Below, one piece after another: positions 1 through 13,639 of a stretch of DNA of 64,000 nt. Every line of letters starts with the position of its first letter. The stretch's first letter is position 1. The notes below the pieces were generated by a model, which was not told the DNA's origin, made no database searches, and worked only from the letters and a program-made list of their open reading frames with translations. The position numbers were made by a program, and so were the translations under genes. Location of the stretch: positions 576,867-640,866 of the forward strand of contig VXAY01004091.1 of NCBI GenBank assembly GCA_013399855.1, in the 5' to 3' direction. This DNA comes from Oxyruncus cristatus. Its lineage: Eukaryota; Chordata; Aves; Passeriformes; Cotingidae.

Positions 1-1389
1 TTTACAGTATTTGTATCTTTCACAGAGTTAATTTCTTCAGTGTTAAAGTAAGATCTGATTACTATCATACCACTTCTGCCATCTCCACCAAACCTGACTT
101 CTGAGTTACACACTCAGATTTTAGTTTAGCTTTCTCCCATCTTCCCCTGGACTTTTACCTGCCAGATACTGCCCCATATGACAAATGGATCTCTCAACCT
201 CCCTCTACCCTTTCCACCACTTCTTTTGGCAACACCACCTGTGTCTGTCAGGAAGGCCACAAAAGTAAGCATCACACTCCATGTGATTATCTCCATGTAC
301 CCAGGTCTTGGAAGATTTAAACCACAGAACACTTAAAATATTTTTAACCTATCCACATAACTGGAAGATTGGTGCTGTTTTTTGTGCATCGCTATTGCTA
401 AAACATACTCTGCCTAGCCTGGAGCGATGAAATCTTACCTTGCCGAGATACACATTTATTACATGTTTAGAATACCACTACTAAAGATCACTTCCCTTGT
501 AAATAACTCTCCTTTCTATGCATCCATCTAGCAGCTGCTCCTCTGCCTATGGCTGCAATAAACAAAAGCACACAGGGCTGCAGCCAGTGCACTCAAGATT
601 TATTCTCACGCTGCCAATCCAGATGCTATCATCCTTCTCCCAGCCAACTGACATCAGTTCCCGCTCTGCTGTCCTTATCTTCAGAGAAGCTACTGAAGCA
701 TCTACTAAATCTACTTAATTTTTGCACTTAAGATTCTTCTGCTGAGCTACATAAGCAAGAATTTTAACAGCAATTAGACAGCCCATACATGGGCTATAAT
801 CTACCTACTGATCAATGCTGGTTTAATGTCACCTTGTCTCAACTTCTATTTGGGTCGAAAGTATTTTGAGCCAGAGTCAGCATTTTAAATTAGTAATGTG
901 AGGTTCAAACACCTATTCAAAAGGGAATTTCTTATCCACTGCTGAAGCTTCTATGTCTATTAATACATATAATGTAACATTACAACTCTGATTTCCTTTT
1001 TTTTAGGTAATACTGAGTTTTTTGCCCATTTGCTCCAGCTTACCATTCTACTCTATGTTCTGCTTTACCCTAGCAGGTTGTACAGCATGCTTTTCTATAT
1101 TGGCCCCATTTTTTAAATCTTTACGCACTTTGTCTCAGAATCACATTTCCTCTACATCAGCTTCATTTTCTTCTTTGGAGATGACCTTATTATATACATT
1201 TTACTTTTCATCTTTTATGATTTGTCTTTTCATTCAGACAGAAGTTGGAAACTTTATCAAGCTTTCTCAGATGTAAGAGTCATTCATGCAGAATCAAACA
1301 TTTCCCAGGTAGGAGACAGAAGATTGTTGTATTTCTTGTGAGATAACATCCCTTTTTTATGATTTTATGATTTATGCCCTGGCATCCAG

Positions 1390-1984
1390 AAGGGCCAACC
1401 ATGTCTTGGGCTGCAGTTGGCAGAGAGTTGCCTGATGTAACTGTCTACCCTGTGCTAGTACATCTCACCTGGAATACTGTGTGCAGTTTTGGGCAGTGCA
1501 ATATAAGAAAGACATTAAGTTCTTAGAGAGCATCCAAAGGAAGGCAACAGAAATGGTGAAGGGCCAAGAGGGGAAGCCATATGAGGAGCAGCTGAGGCTC
1601 TTGGTCTGTTCAGCCTGCAGGAGACTGAGGAGAGACCTCACTGCAGTTACAACTTCCTCATGAGGGGAAGAGAAGGGATAGGCACTGATCTGTGGTGACC
1701 AGTGACAGGACCCCAGGGAACGGCCTGAAATCGTGTCAGGGGAGATTAAGGCTGGATATTAGGAAAAGGTGGTTGGCATCAGAGGGTGGTTGGGCACTGG
1801 AACAGGCTCCCCAGGGAAGTGGTCACAGCACCAAGCCTGACAGAGTTCAAGAAGCATTTGGACAGCGCTCTCAGGCACATGGCGTGATTCATGGAGTAGC
1901 CCTGTGAAGGGCCAGGACTTGAACTTGATCATTCCATGGGTCCCTTCCAACTCAGGATATTCCATGATTCTACGATTTATGATG
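1390..1984 (+). mobile_element. CR1 LINE 3' fragment, plus orientation
   Basis: This 5'-truncated CR1 carries the end of ORF2 and the 3' UTR. Degraded reverse-transcriptase tail motifs can be read in shifting frames (LEYCVQFW-like, then MVKGQEGKPYEEQ, then [13 protein letters not shown]). The copy ends in the CR1 signature TCCCTTCCAACTCAGGATATT followed by degenerate ATTCTAYGATT octamers near 1970-1984. Frameshifts and stops show it is dead. It belongs to the same subfamily as the inverted copy at 7668-8292. Confidence 0.85.
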
Positions 1985-3739
1985 TGAGTCAACATTTAGC
2001 TAAAAACTCCTGATTTTATTTGACACTCTCTTCTCTCCTCTTAGGTGGAGGAAGTTTTAAAATAATTTTTGAATTGCAAATGCTTTTAGGAAGTGAAGAA
2101 TCAGCAAAAAAAAAATAGGTCTTTTGACAGTTTCTTTCCTTCTTAAACGTTTAGGAATCCAAAAAACTACAAGGGGAAAAAGAACACTCCTGTTACAGCT
2201 TTCTTGCTGATGTCAGGGTGGTTCACCGAAACAGTCCCACTGGCTGACTTAGGGCCCCATCTCCAATGCCTATGCCCCTGGTTACCTCCACATCTCTTGT
2301 ACCTTCCACAAGTACTCCAAGTTTAAATCAATGAGAACTGTGATGGTCTCAGCATTGTTCAAGCTGAATAGCAAGACTGATATCTGACAGTTTCAAATGT
2401 GAGTTTATACTATGGGGAGTTGACGCAGCTCCAAGCATTAAAGACAGTGGTGCTGTCTGCTGTAGCTTTATGAAAATGTAACACCCACTGGTACTTGCTT
2501 TATGTTCAGAATGTTCTCACCAGTGAGAGACGGAGGATCTAGACTTCTTAATAAAAAAATAAAATTCATTAGAAAGCACATGCAGTTTCTGATGCTACCT
2601 GCAGATGATTTTTCAAAACCCTGGTATCTTCCCTGAAGCATAATTTAGAACAAAACAAGTCACAAACTACACCAGACAAAACACTAACTGCTTTAGTGTG
2701 ATAGTCAATGCAGTTCCAACTACATGTTGTATCTGACAAACAACTGACATATTCATCTGACTTCTTCAGACTCTATATAGAAATATATGAGCTCTAAACA
2801 CCAACAGGCAACATGCTACTCTCCCATGCCCAACACAGAAACAATGCTTCCATAGCCCATTCAAAGTACCACCACTCTACAAAGGCAAGGTATTATTTAT
2901 GTGGTTATACATATAAAACACAGTTGCAATTCCTACCCTGGTTTGTCAGGGACTGCATTATGACCAGTTTTCAAACATGACTGATTCTGGGCTCAGCAGT
3001 CAGCTTTTTGAAAGATGCAAAATGTAGAATAGGAAAGAAAAACAGATCCCACCTGTCCCACAAAGACAGAAGCATTGATTTGAATGAATTTTTCACAAGA
3101 TCTTTCAGTGGCAAATAAAGTAAAAATTCAAGTAATAAAAAGTAAAAGCAAAACCAGTCATTTCTAAGAAACAACTTTAAGTAGTTTGAATGATGTGGCT
3201 ACTGAAACTGAAGCTTTGCTGAATAACTGAATTTCCAAATAGTTCTGTAGGTTCTTAAACAGTTTTCATAAGAAAAAGATCTCCTTTGCTCCCTTCACTT
3301 CTGCGTTTCATCTGATAACTGTTAAGCTTCTGAAACAGAGTTAAACTACCTGTATAAGCATCAATTTAGAATTAACACTTCCTATAAGAAAGGTCACTTG
3401 AAATACAGAAAACTATCAAGTTAAAAAAGCTGCATTCCATCACACATCTTTGAGCTCTACTGCCACAAATTACAAACATCTACATTAAATTATGGAGAGC
3501 TCCCAGTAGCTGCTCATTTGACTTAACAGCTCCATTTAGGATGGGTTCTATTTCATAATTCCAAGCGTACACCAACAAAAACATACTCATTGAGACTGCA
3601 TGCAAAAAAACATGTAATAGCATTACTTAAGTCCTTTCAAGAAGAACACATTCGAGACAAGTAGAGAACCCAAAACTGTTGGGGGAAACATGTACACGCC
3701 TCCAAAATTCAAATTTACAGGATGTTGAGCATACTTTCA

Positions 3740-4722
3740 CACAGAATCACAGAATCAACTAGGTTGGAAAAGACCTTTGAGATCATCAAGTCCAACCTAT
3801 GACCCAATGGCACCTTGTCAACTAGACCATGGCACTGAGTGCCACATCCAGTCTCTTAAATACCTCCAGAGACGGAGAATCCACCACTTCCCTGGGCAGC
3901 CTGTTCCAATGTCTGATCACTCTCTCTGAAAAGAATTTCCTCCTAATGTCTAATCTAAACCTCCCCTGGCAGAGCTTAAGACCATGCCCCCTCTTGTCCT
4001 ACTGCTGATTGCCTGGGAGAAGAGACCAACCCCCAGCTGGCTACAACCTCCTTTCAGGGAGTTGTAGAGAGTGATGAGGTCTCCCCTGAGCCTTCTCTTC
4101 TCCAGGATAAACAACCCCAGTTCCCTCAGCCTCTTCTCATAGGGCTTATGCTCCAGTGCCTCCACCAGCCTGGTTGCTCTTCTCTAGACCTGCTCAAGCA
4201 CCTCAATATCCTTCCTGAACTAAGGGGCCCAGAACTGGACACAGCACTTGAGGTGCAGCCTAAGCAGTACCAACTACAGGGGCAGAATCACATTGTTCCT
4301 GATACAGGCCAGCATGCCACTGGCCTTTTTGGCCACCTGGGCACACTGCTGGCTCATGTTCAGCTTCCTGTCAATCAGAACCCCCAGATCCTTTATTGCC
4401 TGGTTGCTCTTCAGCCACTCTGTTCCCAGCCTGTAGTGCCGCAGGGGGTTTTTGAGGCCAAAATGCAGGACCCTGCACTTGGTCTTGTCAAACATCACAC
4501 CACTGGATTCAGTCCATCTATCCAGCCTGTCCATGTCCCTCTGCACAGCCCTCCTACCCTCCAGCAGATTGACACTCCCCCTCCAACTTGGTGTCATCTG
4601 CAAATCTGCTGATGGTGGACTCAATCCCCTCACTCAGATAATCAGTAAAGATATTAAACAGGACTGGGCTCAACACTCATTCCTGGTGGACACCACTAGT
4701 GACCGGCTGCCAACTGGATGCT
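3740..4722 (-). mobile_element. CR1 LINE 3' fragment, minus orientation
   Basis: About 980 bp of CR1 read on the minus strand. The 3' end (ACAGAATCACAGAATC on plus) is at 3740. ORF2 carboxy-terminal motifs such as [16 protein letters not shown] and [19 protein letters not shown] are readable in broken frames. The element stops abruptly near 4722, typical of 5' truncation. It closely resembles the younger copy at 41427-42088, so it is probably the same or a sister subfamily. Confidence 0.88.
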
Positions 4723-5443
4723 GTATCTCCTCTCCTACATCAAATACATTTTCAACATACAGTTAACACGTAATTCAATAAAGGTCTATTAGTCCACAGC
4801 AAGAGGAACCCTACTATAAATTTTGGGACAGAGTTTTTAAATGACTGTGAAAATCTCTAGCTCTAAGACAGCAATTATCAATTTATGATCCACAAACCAC
4901 TAATCTTATGAAGGAATTCCTATTTCCTCCATGCCAGTGGTGTTTAAAGGCCAGGATCAAAAAGTACACTGAACTCAGAGGCACTTCTTGATAAAAATCA
5001 AAAAAAGAAAAGCCTGCACCTGGAAATAAAGGTTGGCAAGTTTCTGCATTTAGGATATTTTTAGTAATAAACTTTCTGGATAAACAAGAGAACAGTTTTC
5101 AGAAGAGATCATTATTCACCCTTTCAAGCGAGGATTAAACTACGTTTTGAGAAGAGGAATCTTAACAAATTTACTCCCTAGCACTACTTTACAATGTAAG
5201 AAGCATCACATATTTAGAATTCCTAGACTACTTCCAGATTCACACTACTGAGAGAAAGCAATGGCACAACATAAACAAAAGTGGAGGAGAAGAAACACCA
5301 CTGAGTGCTCCTTAAGGGGCACCTTAAAAAATTACACAACACAAAACCAAGCAATTGTACAACTGACGACACCAACAGAAAGAAATACTCAAGAAATAAG
5401 TAACTCATAGGGTGCGACTTCACATGACAGAAACATGACACTT

Positions 5444-5507
5444 ATGGACACAGTTTAGTAGTGGTCTTGGCAGTGCTGGGTCAACAGTTGGACTTGATGA
5501 TCTTGGA
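5444..5507 (+). mobile_element. Short CR1 3'-end remnant
   Basis: The sequence around GTGGTCTTGGCAGTGCTGGG and GGACTTGATGATCTTGGAG matches the 3' UTR of CR1 in the plus orientation. The terminal octamer repeats are missing, so this is a small degraded piece. Confidence 0.6.
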
Positions 5508-6317
5508 GCTTATGCATGTCAGGAATGCAGAATTGGACCTTACTTGCCACCTGCAACATTCCAGTTAGTTCTACACAACAGTAATGTGTCACATAGCAAC
5601 ACATACTAAAGACAGAATGAGGTATTTAATATTAGACTGTTGCAGGTACACAATAAAGTCGCTATTCCATTTTTACTAAGGGGAACGTTCTTAATTTGTC
5701 CCACTCCCCGCACTCTACTTCCAACCATCCTTTCTGTAAACAAGATTTAAGTACAGAAGTTCACCATCACTATGAAGTTCTATTTTAAGTAAACTGAAGT
5801 CTTATTTAATCACACAGACAACAGCGATATAGTGCATATTAATTATTTAGGATGTATGTGCAATTACAGCAGCTCAAGCTCAGGTGGAAGACATTAGCCC
5901 TCAGAAAAAAAAGCAAGGACAGGCAGGGGCAATCTTTTCTTTAAGACTGACTTACAAAGCTGTGCTAATGCTGTTCCTACCGGATGCCTACTTAACGCAG
6001 AAACCTAGACATGATGTATGTAGAGATTATGAACATAATCTTACAGCCTAAAGATAATCACAGCAGCACTCAGGGACCTTCCGTTGCTGTTTTGTGGGCC
6101 AAAAACCGCATCAGATGAAATACAAGCACCAGAGCAAAAACCCCCCAGGACACGTTTCCAGGCACACGTGCGTGCTTACACACACATTACAGACAAACGC
6201 GGCCAGCGCTACCAAGGGATGCCTCCCCACTTCTCCAGACACCCCCGCACACACACACCAAACACCACCCTCACAACGTGGACCTGCAGCCCCTCAGCCA
6301 GGACCTCGGGAGTGAAT

Positions 6318-7393
<1,076 letters not shown>

Positions 7394-7399
7394 AGATCG

Positions 7400-7499
7400 N
7401 NNNNNNNNNNNNNNNNNNNNNNNNNNNNNNNNNNNNNNNNNNNNNNNNNNNNNNNNNNNNNNNNNNNNNNNNNNNNNNNNNNNNNNNNNNNNNNNNNNN
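7400..7499. other. Assembly gap, 100 N
   Basis: Exactly 100 undetermined bases interrupt the CpG island upstream of TTC39C. A round number usually marks a gap of unknown size. The gap hides part of the promoter and probably the transcription start site. Confidence 0.99.
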
Positions 7500-7520
7500 G
7501 GCGCTCGCCCCGAGACACAG

Positions 7521-7554
7521 CGCGCAGGCGCCGCCGCGTGAGCCGCGCAGGCGC
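7521..7554. promoter_or_regulatory. Two NRF1-like GC palindromes
   Basis: The 11-mer CGCGCAGGCGC occurs twice as direct repeats, at 7521-7531 and 7544-7554. It differs by one base from the palindromic core GCGCATGCGC bound by NRF1, a common activator of CpG-island promoters. The spacing is 23 bp. The sites lie about 265-300 bp upstream of the TTC39C ATG as assembled (gap of unknown size included). Binding is inferred, not shown. Confidence 0.4.
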
Positions 7555-7667
7555 GGGCACCACGCCGGGTGAGGGGCCGGGGAGCAGCGGCCACGGGGCG
7601 GCGCCTCCCGCGGTGGGGACAGTGTTGCCCTTCCCTGCTGAGCCCTCAGCCGTCCCTCACAGGGTAG

Positions 7668-8292
7668 CAGTTACAGAACACCCTGAGTTGGAAGGACCCG
7701 CAAGGACCGTCGAGTCCAACTATTGGCCCTGCATAGGACCATCCAGAAGAGTCACACCATTTGCCTGAGAGCACTGTCCAAAGGCTTCTTGAACTCTGTC
7801 AGGCTTGGTGCTGTGACCACTTCCCTGGGGAGCCTGTTCCAGTGCCCAACCAGCCTCTGGGTGAAGAACCTTTTTCTGATATCCAGCCGGAATCTCCCCT
7901 GACACGATTTCAGGCCGTTCCCTGGGGTCCTGTCACTGGTCACCACAGATCAGTGCCTGCCCTCCTCTTGTCCTCATGAGGAAGTTGTAACTGCTATGGG
8001 GTCTGCCCTCAGTCTCCTGCAGGCTGAACAGACCAAGTGACCTCAACCGCTCCTCGTACGGCTTCCCCTCAAGGCCCTTCACCATCTTCGTTGCCCTCCT
8101 TTGGGCACTCGCTAATAGGTTTGTATCTTTGTTACATTCTGGTGCCCAAAACTGCACACAATATTCCAGGTAAGGCCACACCAGTGCGGAGCAGAGCGGG
8201 ACAATCACCTCCTTTGACTGGCTGGTGCAGCTTTGCCTCATGCCCCCCAGGACACAGTTTTCCCTCGGGGCTGCCAGGGCAGTGCTGACTGT
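7668..8292 (-). mobile_element. CR1 LINE 3' fragment, minus orientation
   Basis: The minus strand reads CR1 ORF2 tail motifs ([60 protein letters not shown]) in two frames, then a 3' UTR that ends near 7668. The upper boundary near 8292 is approximate. It is the same subfamily as the plus-oriented copy at 1390-1984, so the two form an inverted pair around TTC39C exon 1. Confidence 0.87.
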
Positions 8293-11200
8293 CCACCCTG
8301 TACCCCCGGCTCTGGGGACAGCACGGCAAGCACCAGTGGGAGAGAGATGGGCAGCTTGGGGGTGTCTGTGTGTGTGGAGCTGGTGGCCTTTTCCCCCGTC
8401 CTCCATGTGCCACCTTCCCTCCCCACTTTCACACCTCTCCTCACCACGCTGCGGGCACTGCATGGGTGCAGGGAACTGCTGATCACCTGCCCTCGCTCAG
8501 CCTCACAAGACCCACTGGGTTTTTCAGTTTTCGTGGGAGGGATGCAGCAGCTGGTGCCACAGCAGGGTCTTGGGTGTGAAGTACTGAAGTCCAAAGTCGT
8601 CCTCTGATAGTGCAGCTTTCCCTTCCAAGATAAGTCATTTTTTTATTGCTATTTTTTTAGTCAGTGACCAAGGTCACTAGCACAAAGACTAAAGTTCCTC
8701 CTTTGTGACTTTGTGACCTCCCCAGTGCAAGTCTGGAAAACTAGGGTTTATAGAAATTTACTCTCTTATCTCTTGATATCACACTCCATGATTAGCAATG
8801 TGAACTTATCTGTGACACAGGCAGGAAAAATCAGTATTTTGTAAGTTTGGGTCAGACAGAAGCTAGTCTGGCAGGTGTTTCTAAGTGCAAGATGGATGAG
8901 AAAGTACACTTGCATAAATGTATCCATTCCAAACCAAAATGGCCAATTACCTGGGTGCTGAAATTACACCCACATTGTTTTTATCCTTCTTTGCAGAAAG
9001 AGACTTTCTTTGCTGTGCTTAAATTTAGTGAATACAAAGGCTGATACCAACAACCTGGTCTTGCTTCCTGACAGCTAGGACAGTGCTACAGCTACTCTGG
9101 TGAAAAATTTAAGTATCAGACTGCCTCCCCTTCCCTTGCTAGCATACAAAAGAATGGGACCAGACACTACTTTTAGTGGCAGCCCCTCTTCTCTGTAAAG
9201 CAAAACATCTGTGAATCAAGTAGCAATATTTCTGTACATGCCTTGTGGGAATTGCTACCACCGCCTCAAGAAATACTCTGTATCAAAAACCTCTTAAGAC
9301 ACAGTGAGGATTTTGAAAGTGAGGACTGCCTAATGCCAGAAGGCTTCTGAAATCTGTCAGGTGTGAACTGGGTCCTTAGGCTGATTGCCAGCCCCTCTGT
9401 CTTACTGAGCGCGGCTGGACACTCAGCGGTGTTTGAAGCGGACATGTGTTTTCTTACAATGCACATCTCCAAAACAGCATGATCTACACAGCCTAGAAAT
9501 CCTTAAGGACTTCGGGGGAAGTCAGCACAGCATGACTGGGGAACAGCATGTTCTCCAATGTGTTTACAGGTTATTTGTGAAATTTGGACTCCAGAAATGC
9601 AAACAGCCTCACTAAAAGGAAATTGCAGATAGCAGTTTCAACACGTTTGTTCTGTGTTTCAGGTGTGCACAAGACACTGCATTCCAGATGAAAACAATTA
9701 CTAATGTGAGGTTATTTACCAGGCACAATTCTTTGGGCAGGGGTTCATGTTGGAGTGGTTAAATCCTTTCCCTTAGTCATATATAATCAATTTGATCAAG
9801 AGGCAATGAATCTTTTTATGGATTCCCTGAAAACTTGTCATAGACAAGGCTAACTCCTACCTCCAAATACTATTTCTGAGGAGCAGAGAGCCAAGTCCTT
9901 TGTGAAACACCCTCTCCATTTCTCGAAAGCTAGACTCCCATTTCCTGGCCCCTGTGTCTGAATAATAGTGTAGCAGGGCTGTGTGCTCCCTGCAGGTTTT
10001 GGCCCCATGCACAAAAAGCTAGAATTCTTTTGAATCTTCTTTCGAGCACTCAGTTGCTCCTGACCTTGCTCAGTGCTGGCACCGATAATTTGTTTCCTGT
10101 AACAAATGCTTCTATAAGTATCCAGTAGCTAGCTATTAATTTTGAAACTCAAGGTGTAAGTAGCTAAACCAACTTTACAGAAACACAGCTATAAGTGTAC
10201 AAAAGAAAATTAGCAGAATGAAACTGCACTTCAACTGCTCAGTAGAGAAGTAATACGTTTGAACATCAGTAATGAAGCAATATGACATCTGCAGTTTGAC
10301 TTCAGCAGCAGCTTTATGGTGCCCACGTTGTGATCTGCACTGCAACCTCATTTTCCTGCAGAATTGGATTGGAAATCAGCAGGGCTGTAAGTCTGCCTGC
10401 CTGCCCTGTAATGGCAGATGAGGTCTTGTGATGGGTTATAGTTAGTTTGATTCACACAGAGGATGTGGCATCGCTGATTCAGCCTGCTAAAAATGGCCAG
10501 GGGAGCGTAGAAACCACAGTGAACAGGACTACATGGATGAGTTGTACATGCTAATCAGAGCTCATATTTACTTACCAGCCTACCTACCCTCTAAACATCT
10601 TTCTTGGGGTTTTTTTGGTTAGATTTTTTTTTTTTTTTTAATTCCTGGTAGCATACTATCATCAGCACGATAGGCACTCTTCAGCCAACAATTTCAGCAG
10701 AGGGGCCAGTTGGTGATTTGCTTTCCCCTTGCCTCACAGCTTGCTGCAGTGCAGTATTCAATAACCTGTGCTGCTGGGGCCTGTTCCTCTCTCTTACGAA
10801 AACAGGTTGAGGCAACTGCTTTGTAATTTACTCCAGGATGATAAAGTTACTGATGCTGAACAAGAATTGTACTTTTAATAAAGTAACTGGCCTAAAATTC
10901 CTGAGATCTTTGCTTTGGTTTCCCAGAAGTTGTTAGATAAAAGGTGAAGTGGCTACCACACTGACATACTGTAAGAGATACAGAATTGTGGTCGTTTTAC
11001 AGCCCCTTAGCTGGACACTGCTGTCGTGTCCTGCCTGTACTTTTGACTACTCAATTGTTCTTCCCTTTGACAAGCTTTCCAAATTTCTGCCCTGTCTTTT
11101 GCTTCTGACAGGGAGAAGTCCTGCAAGTCATCATCTTCACATACTGGTCCCTGAGTAAAGAGTAGTTTTTCATTGGTGTTTTTCGTCTGTAAGTCTAATT

Positions 11201-13639
11201 GGAATTTAAGCCCTACTCATGAACTACGATGAACAGCAGAAGTTGAAGAAGCAGGAAATAAATTATTAGAGAAAAGCTTAATGATTTATCTAAAGCATCA
11301 GAGAGAAAAGAGTTAAAATCAAGGGCAGGCCTATATTCATATTTTCTTCAATATCATTTTCATACTCAGTAAATTAGGTCCTACTTGTCTCACAGCCCTG
11401 TCTGGATGTGGCAAGCTAAACCCTTGCTTCTATCTCAGAGTGCCCTAAATCTGATTTTGCTGGGATTCTTTTTACCTCTCTTGTTCCCATACTCTACTTC
11501 TGTCCTTGAGCACCTCAGTAAGCCTGGTACAATTTACACTTTTTCAGATGCAGATGAAATTTCAGCACTGGATTTTGAATATCTGATGACCAGAAATTAA
11601 GTTAGAATCACTGATCTTTTTAATAGAGAGAATTAAAATCCTTTAGAATGGAATTAACCTTTTTCCTCTGTGTTGCAAAAAGAATGACCATGTATGTATA
11701 TAACATGTTGGAAATACTAATTAAAATCATCAAGACATCTCCCAATCTTTTTCAGTCTCAGACACGAACCTGCGGAATCTGCTCCTGTAATTATGAATTC
11801 CTTTTTGAGGATTTGCCATTCTAGTTCAATATCAGATGCAGCCCCATTGTTGGTTATGAAAGGGTGTTACAATCCAGGGTACAGCCATGTTTTCCAAACC
11901 ATCAGAGGGGTCATCTATGTGAATGGCTTCCAGTAATGGCTACTGCATATATAAATGGGAGTATCTTCCCTTTTTGAATATGTAGTATTTGGTAAGAAAA
12001 AAATTAGGTTCACAAGTACATTTCTAAGGAAATGTACTTTTAAACTAGCTAAAGTCACTTATTTTTGTACTTTGTGCCTCACACTGCATCTCTGATTTTG
12101 CAACAATGAAGGTGCCTGTCTATTGTGTCTTGTCACTTAAATATTTATGAGTGGTAAGCTCTTCATCGCTTATCATCATGCATTTTCCATACAGCACAGC
12201 AACTAAGCAAGACTACAAAGCCAAGCTAATCTTCAGAGCTGGCTCTCCACATTTTCCGATTAATATGCATTGTCATTATAAGGGCTAAACCCTGCTGGAG
12301 GACACACACATGAAATGACTATCAAAATGATTTGTCTGTTCTGTCAATAGACAAGGAGTATGTATACATATCCTGGTAAAACAGAACAGGCTCAATGAGC
12401 CTCTTCATCCAAAGTATTCCAAGGGTACTGAAAATAAGTCTTTTGACCCTTTCCTTTGATTAAAGAGAGTTACAGTAGTAACAATTAGAAGAATAACTGC
12501 TGGGTTTTTTGCAGTGGACCTTATTCCAGGATCAACGACACCTTCCTCTCACAATCTTTCTGTTTTCCCTGCCTTTTCTTCACAGGAAGCCCTTAGTTTA
12601 TGGTGAGCTATCAGATGGAAGGTGACATCCTTCAGTCCTGGTCTTTTGAGCAGTGGTTTGTGACTGCTCTCATCTAGTCTGTAACACAGGCTGTGCTGTG
12701 GCACTTCTGCACAGAGAAATCACAGAGATGGCTGGGTCAGAGCAGGCAAAGTTCTTGGAAATTCAATAAGGAGAGTGAAAAATGAGACAGAGCAAGTAAG
12801 AGCCATTACATATATTTTTTCATATTTTGCTTTGATAGTATTGATTTTTATCCACATTTGTTGTTGTTCTGGACCAAATGTATAATCAGTCATATAATGG
12901 GATAAGAATATGTGTACACAGAGTTATTTTTACTGAAGCATATAAAGGTGTATAATTTTTGATACTTAAAGAATGCTAAATAACAGAGCTTTTTTTGTAT
13001 TGGGACTTTTTTAACCAGACTGTGCTAATGGGCAAACATATGCACACAGTTCCGGAGAAAACAAAGGAATACACAAGTATTAAATACTAACAGCTGCTCT
13101 GTTCAGGCAGCAGTCACATGCTGGCCTGTTTTATAAGAACTAATTGCAAAGACTTCCATACAAAATAATCACGCTACTTTAAATTTTTAAGAATTTTTAA
13201 GAACCAATTCAAAATGTTTTACTTTCAGAGGAATGACTTCCTACAGAGTTCAGATCTACATTTATAAAAATACCTGTTTTGTATTGTCACACAGCATGAA
13301 ATGTAAAGCCCAGACTGGTTGCCAGAAATCCACCAGTTCTGGCCCAGCCCTTTCTGATGAGTCAGAACAAATTCATCTAGATCATAAAAGGCAAATCTTT
13401 GTCGAATGTCCTCAAAATACTTTGAATATGGGGAGTCTGCAGGTTAAATTTCCCTTGTGTTCTTGCTCCAATGAACAATGGAAACAATTAAATGCATCTT
13501 TGATATAGAAGCAGGGGGGTAATAGCAAATTAAAACACGTGAGCTTAATGGTTTGTGTATGGGGGGCGAGGTAGGCTGTCTTGCCCAAACTGCAGCATAT
13601 AAACATATTTGTCCCACTTGATACCCTTGTTTCTACATT
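8293..13639. other. Intergenic DNA between TTC39C promoter and solo LTR
   Basis: I see no gene, RNA gene or recognisable repeat in this 5.3 kb. Open frames between 8225 and 8607 overlap one another on both strands and are an effect of GC-rich sequence at the CR1 edge. A possible conserved noncoding block at 12050-12310 is noted separately. The region could hold enhancers of either flanking gene. Confidence 0.6.
12050..12310. promoter_or_regulatory. Candidate conserved noncoding element
   Basis: This block holds a dense cluster of homeodomain, POU and SOX-like words, including TTAAATATTTATGAG and GATTAATATGCATTGTCATT, in which a POU-type ATGCAT overlaps a SOX-type CATTGT. It has no repeat character. 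Conservation cannot be tested here, so this is a guess from motif composition. Confidence 0.2.

Noticed and set aside
4148..4612. 154-codon plus-strand frame and overlapping frames on both strands
   Set aside because: All lie inside the CR1 at 3740-4722. The plus-strand frame is antisense to the CR1 ORF2 remnant.
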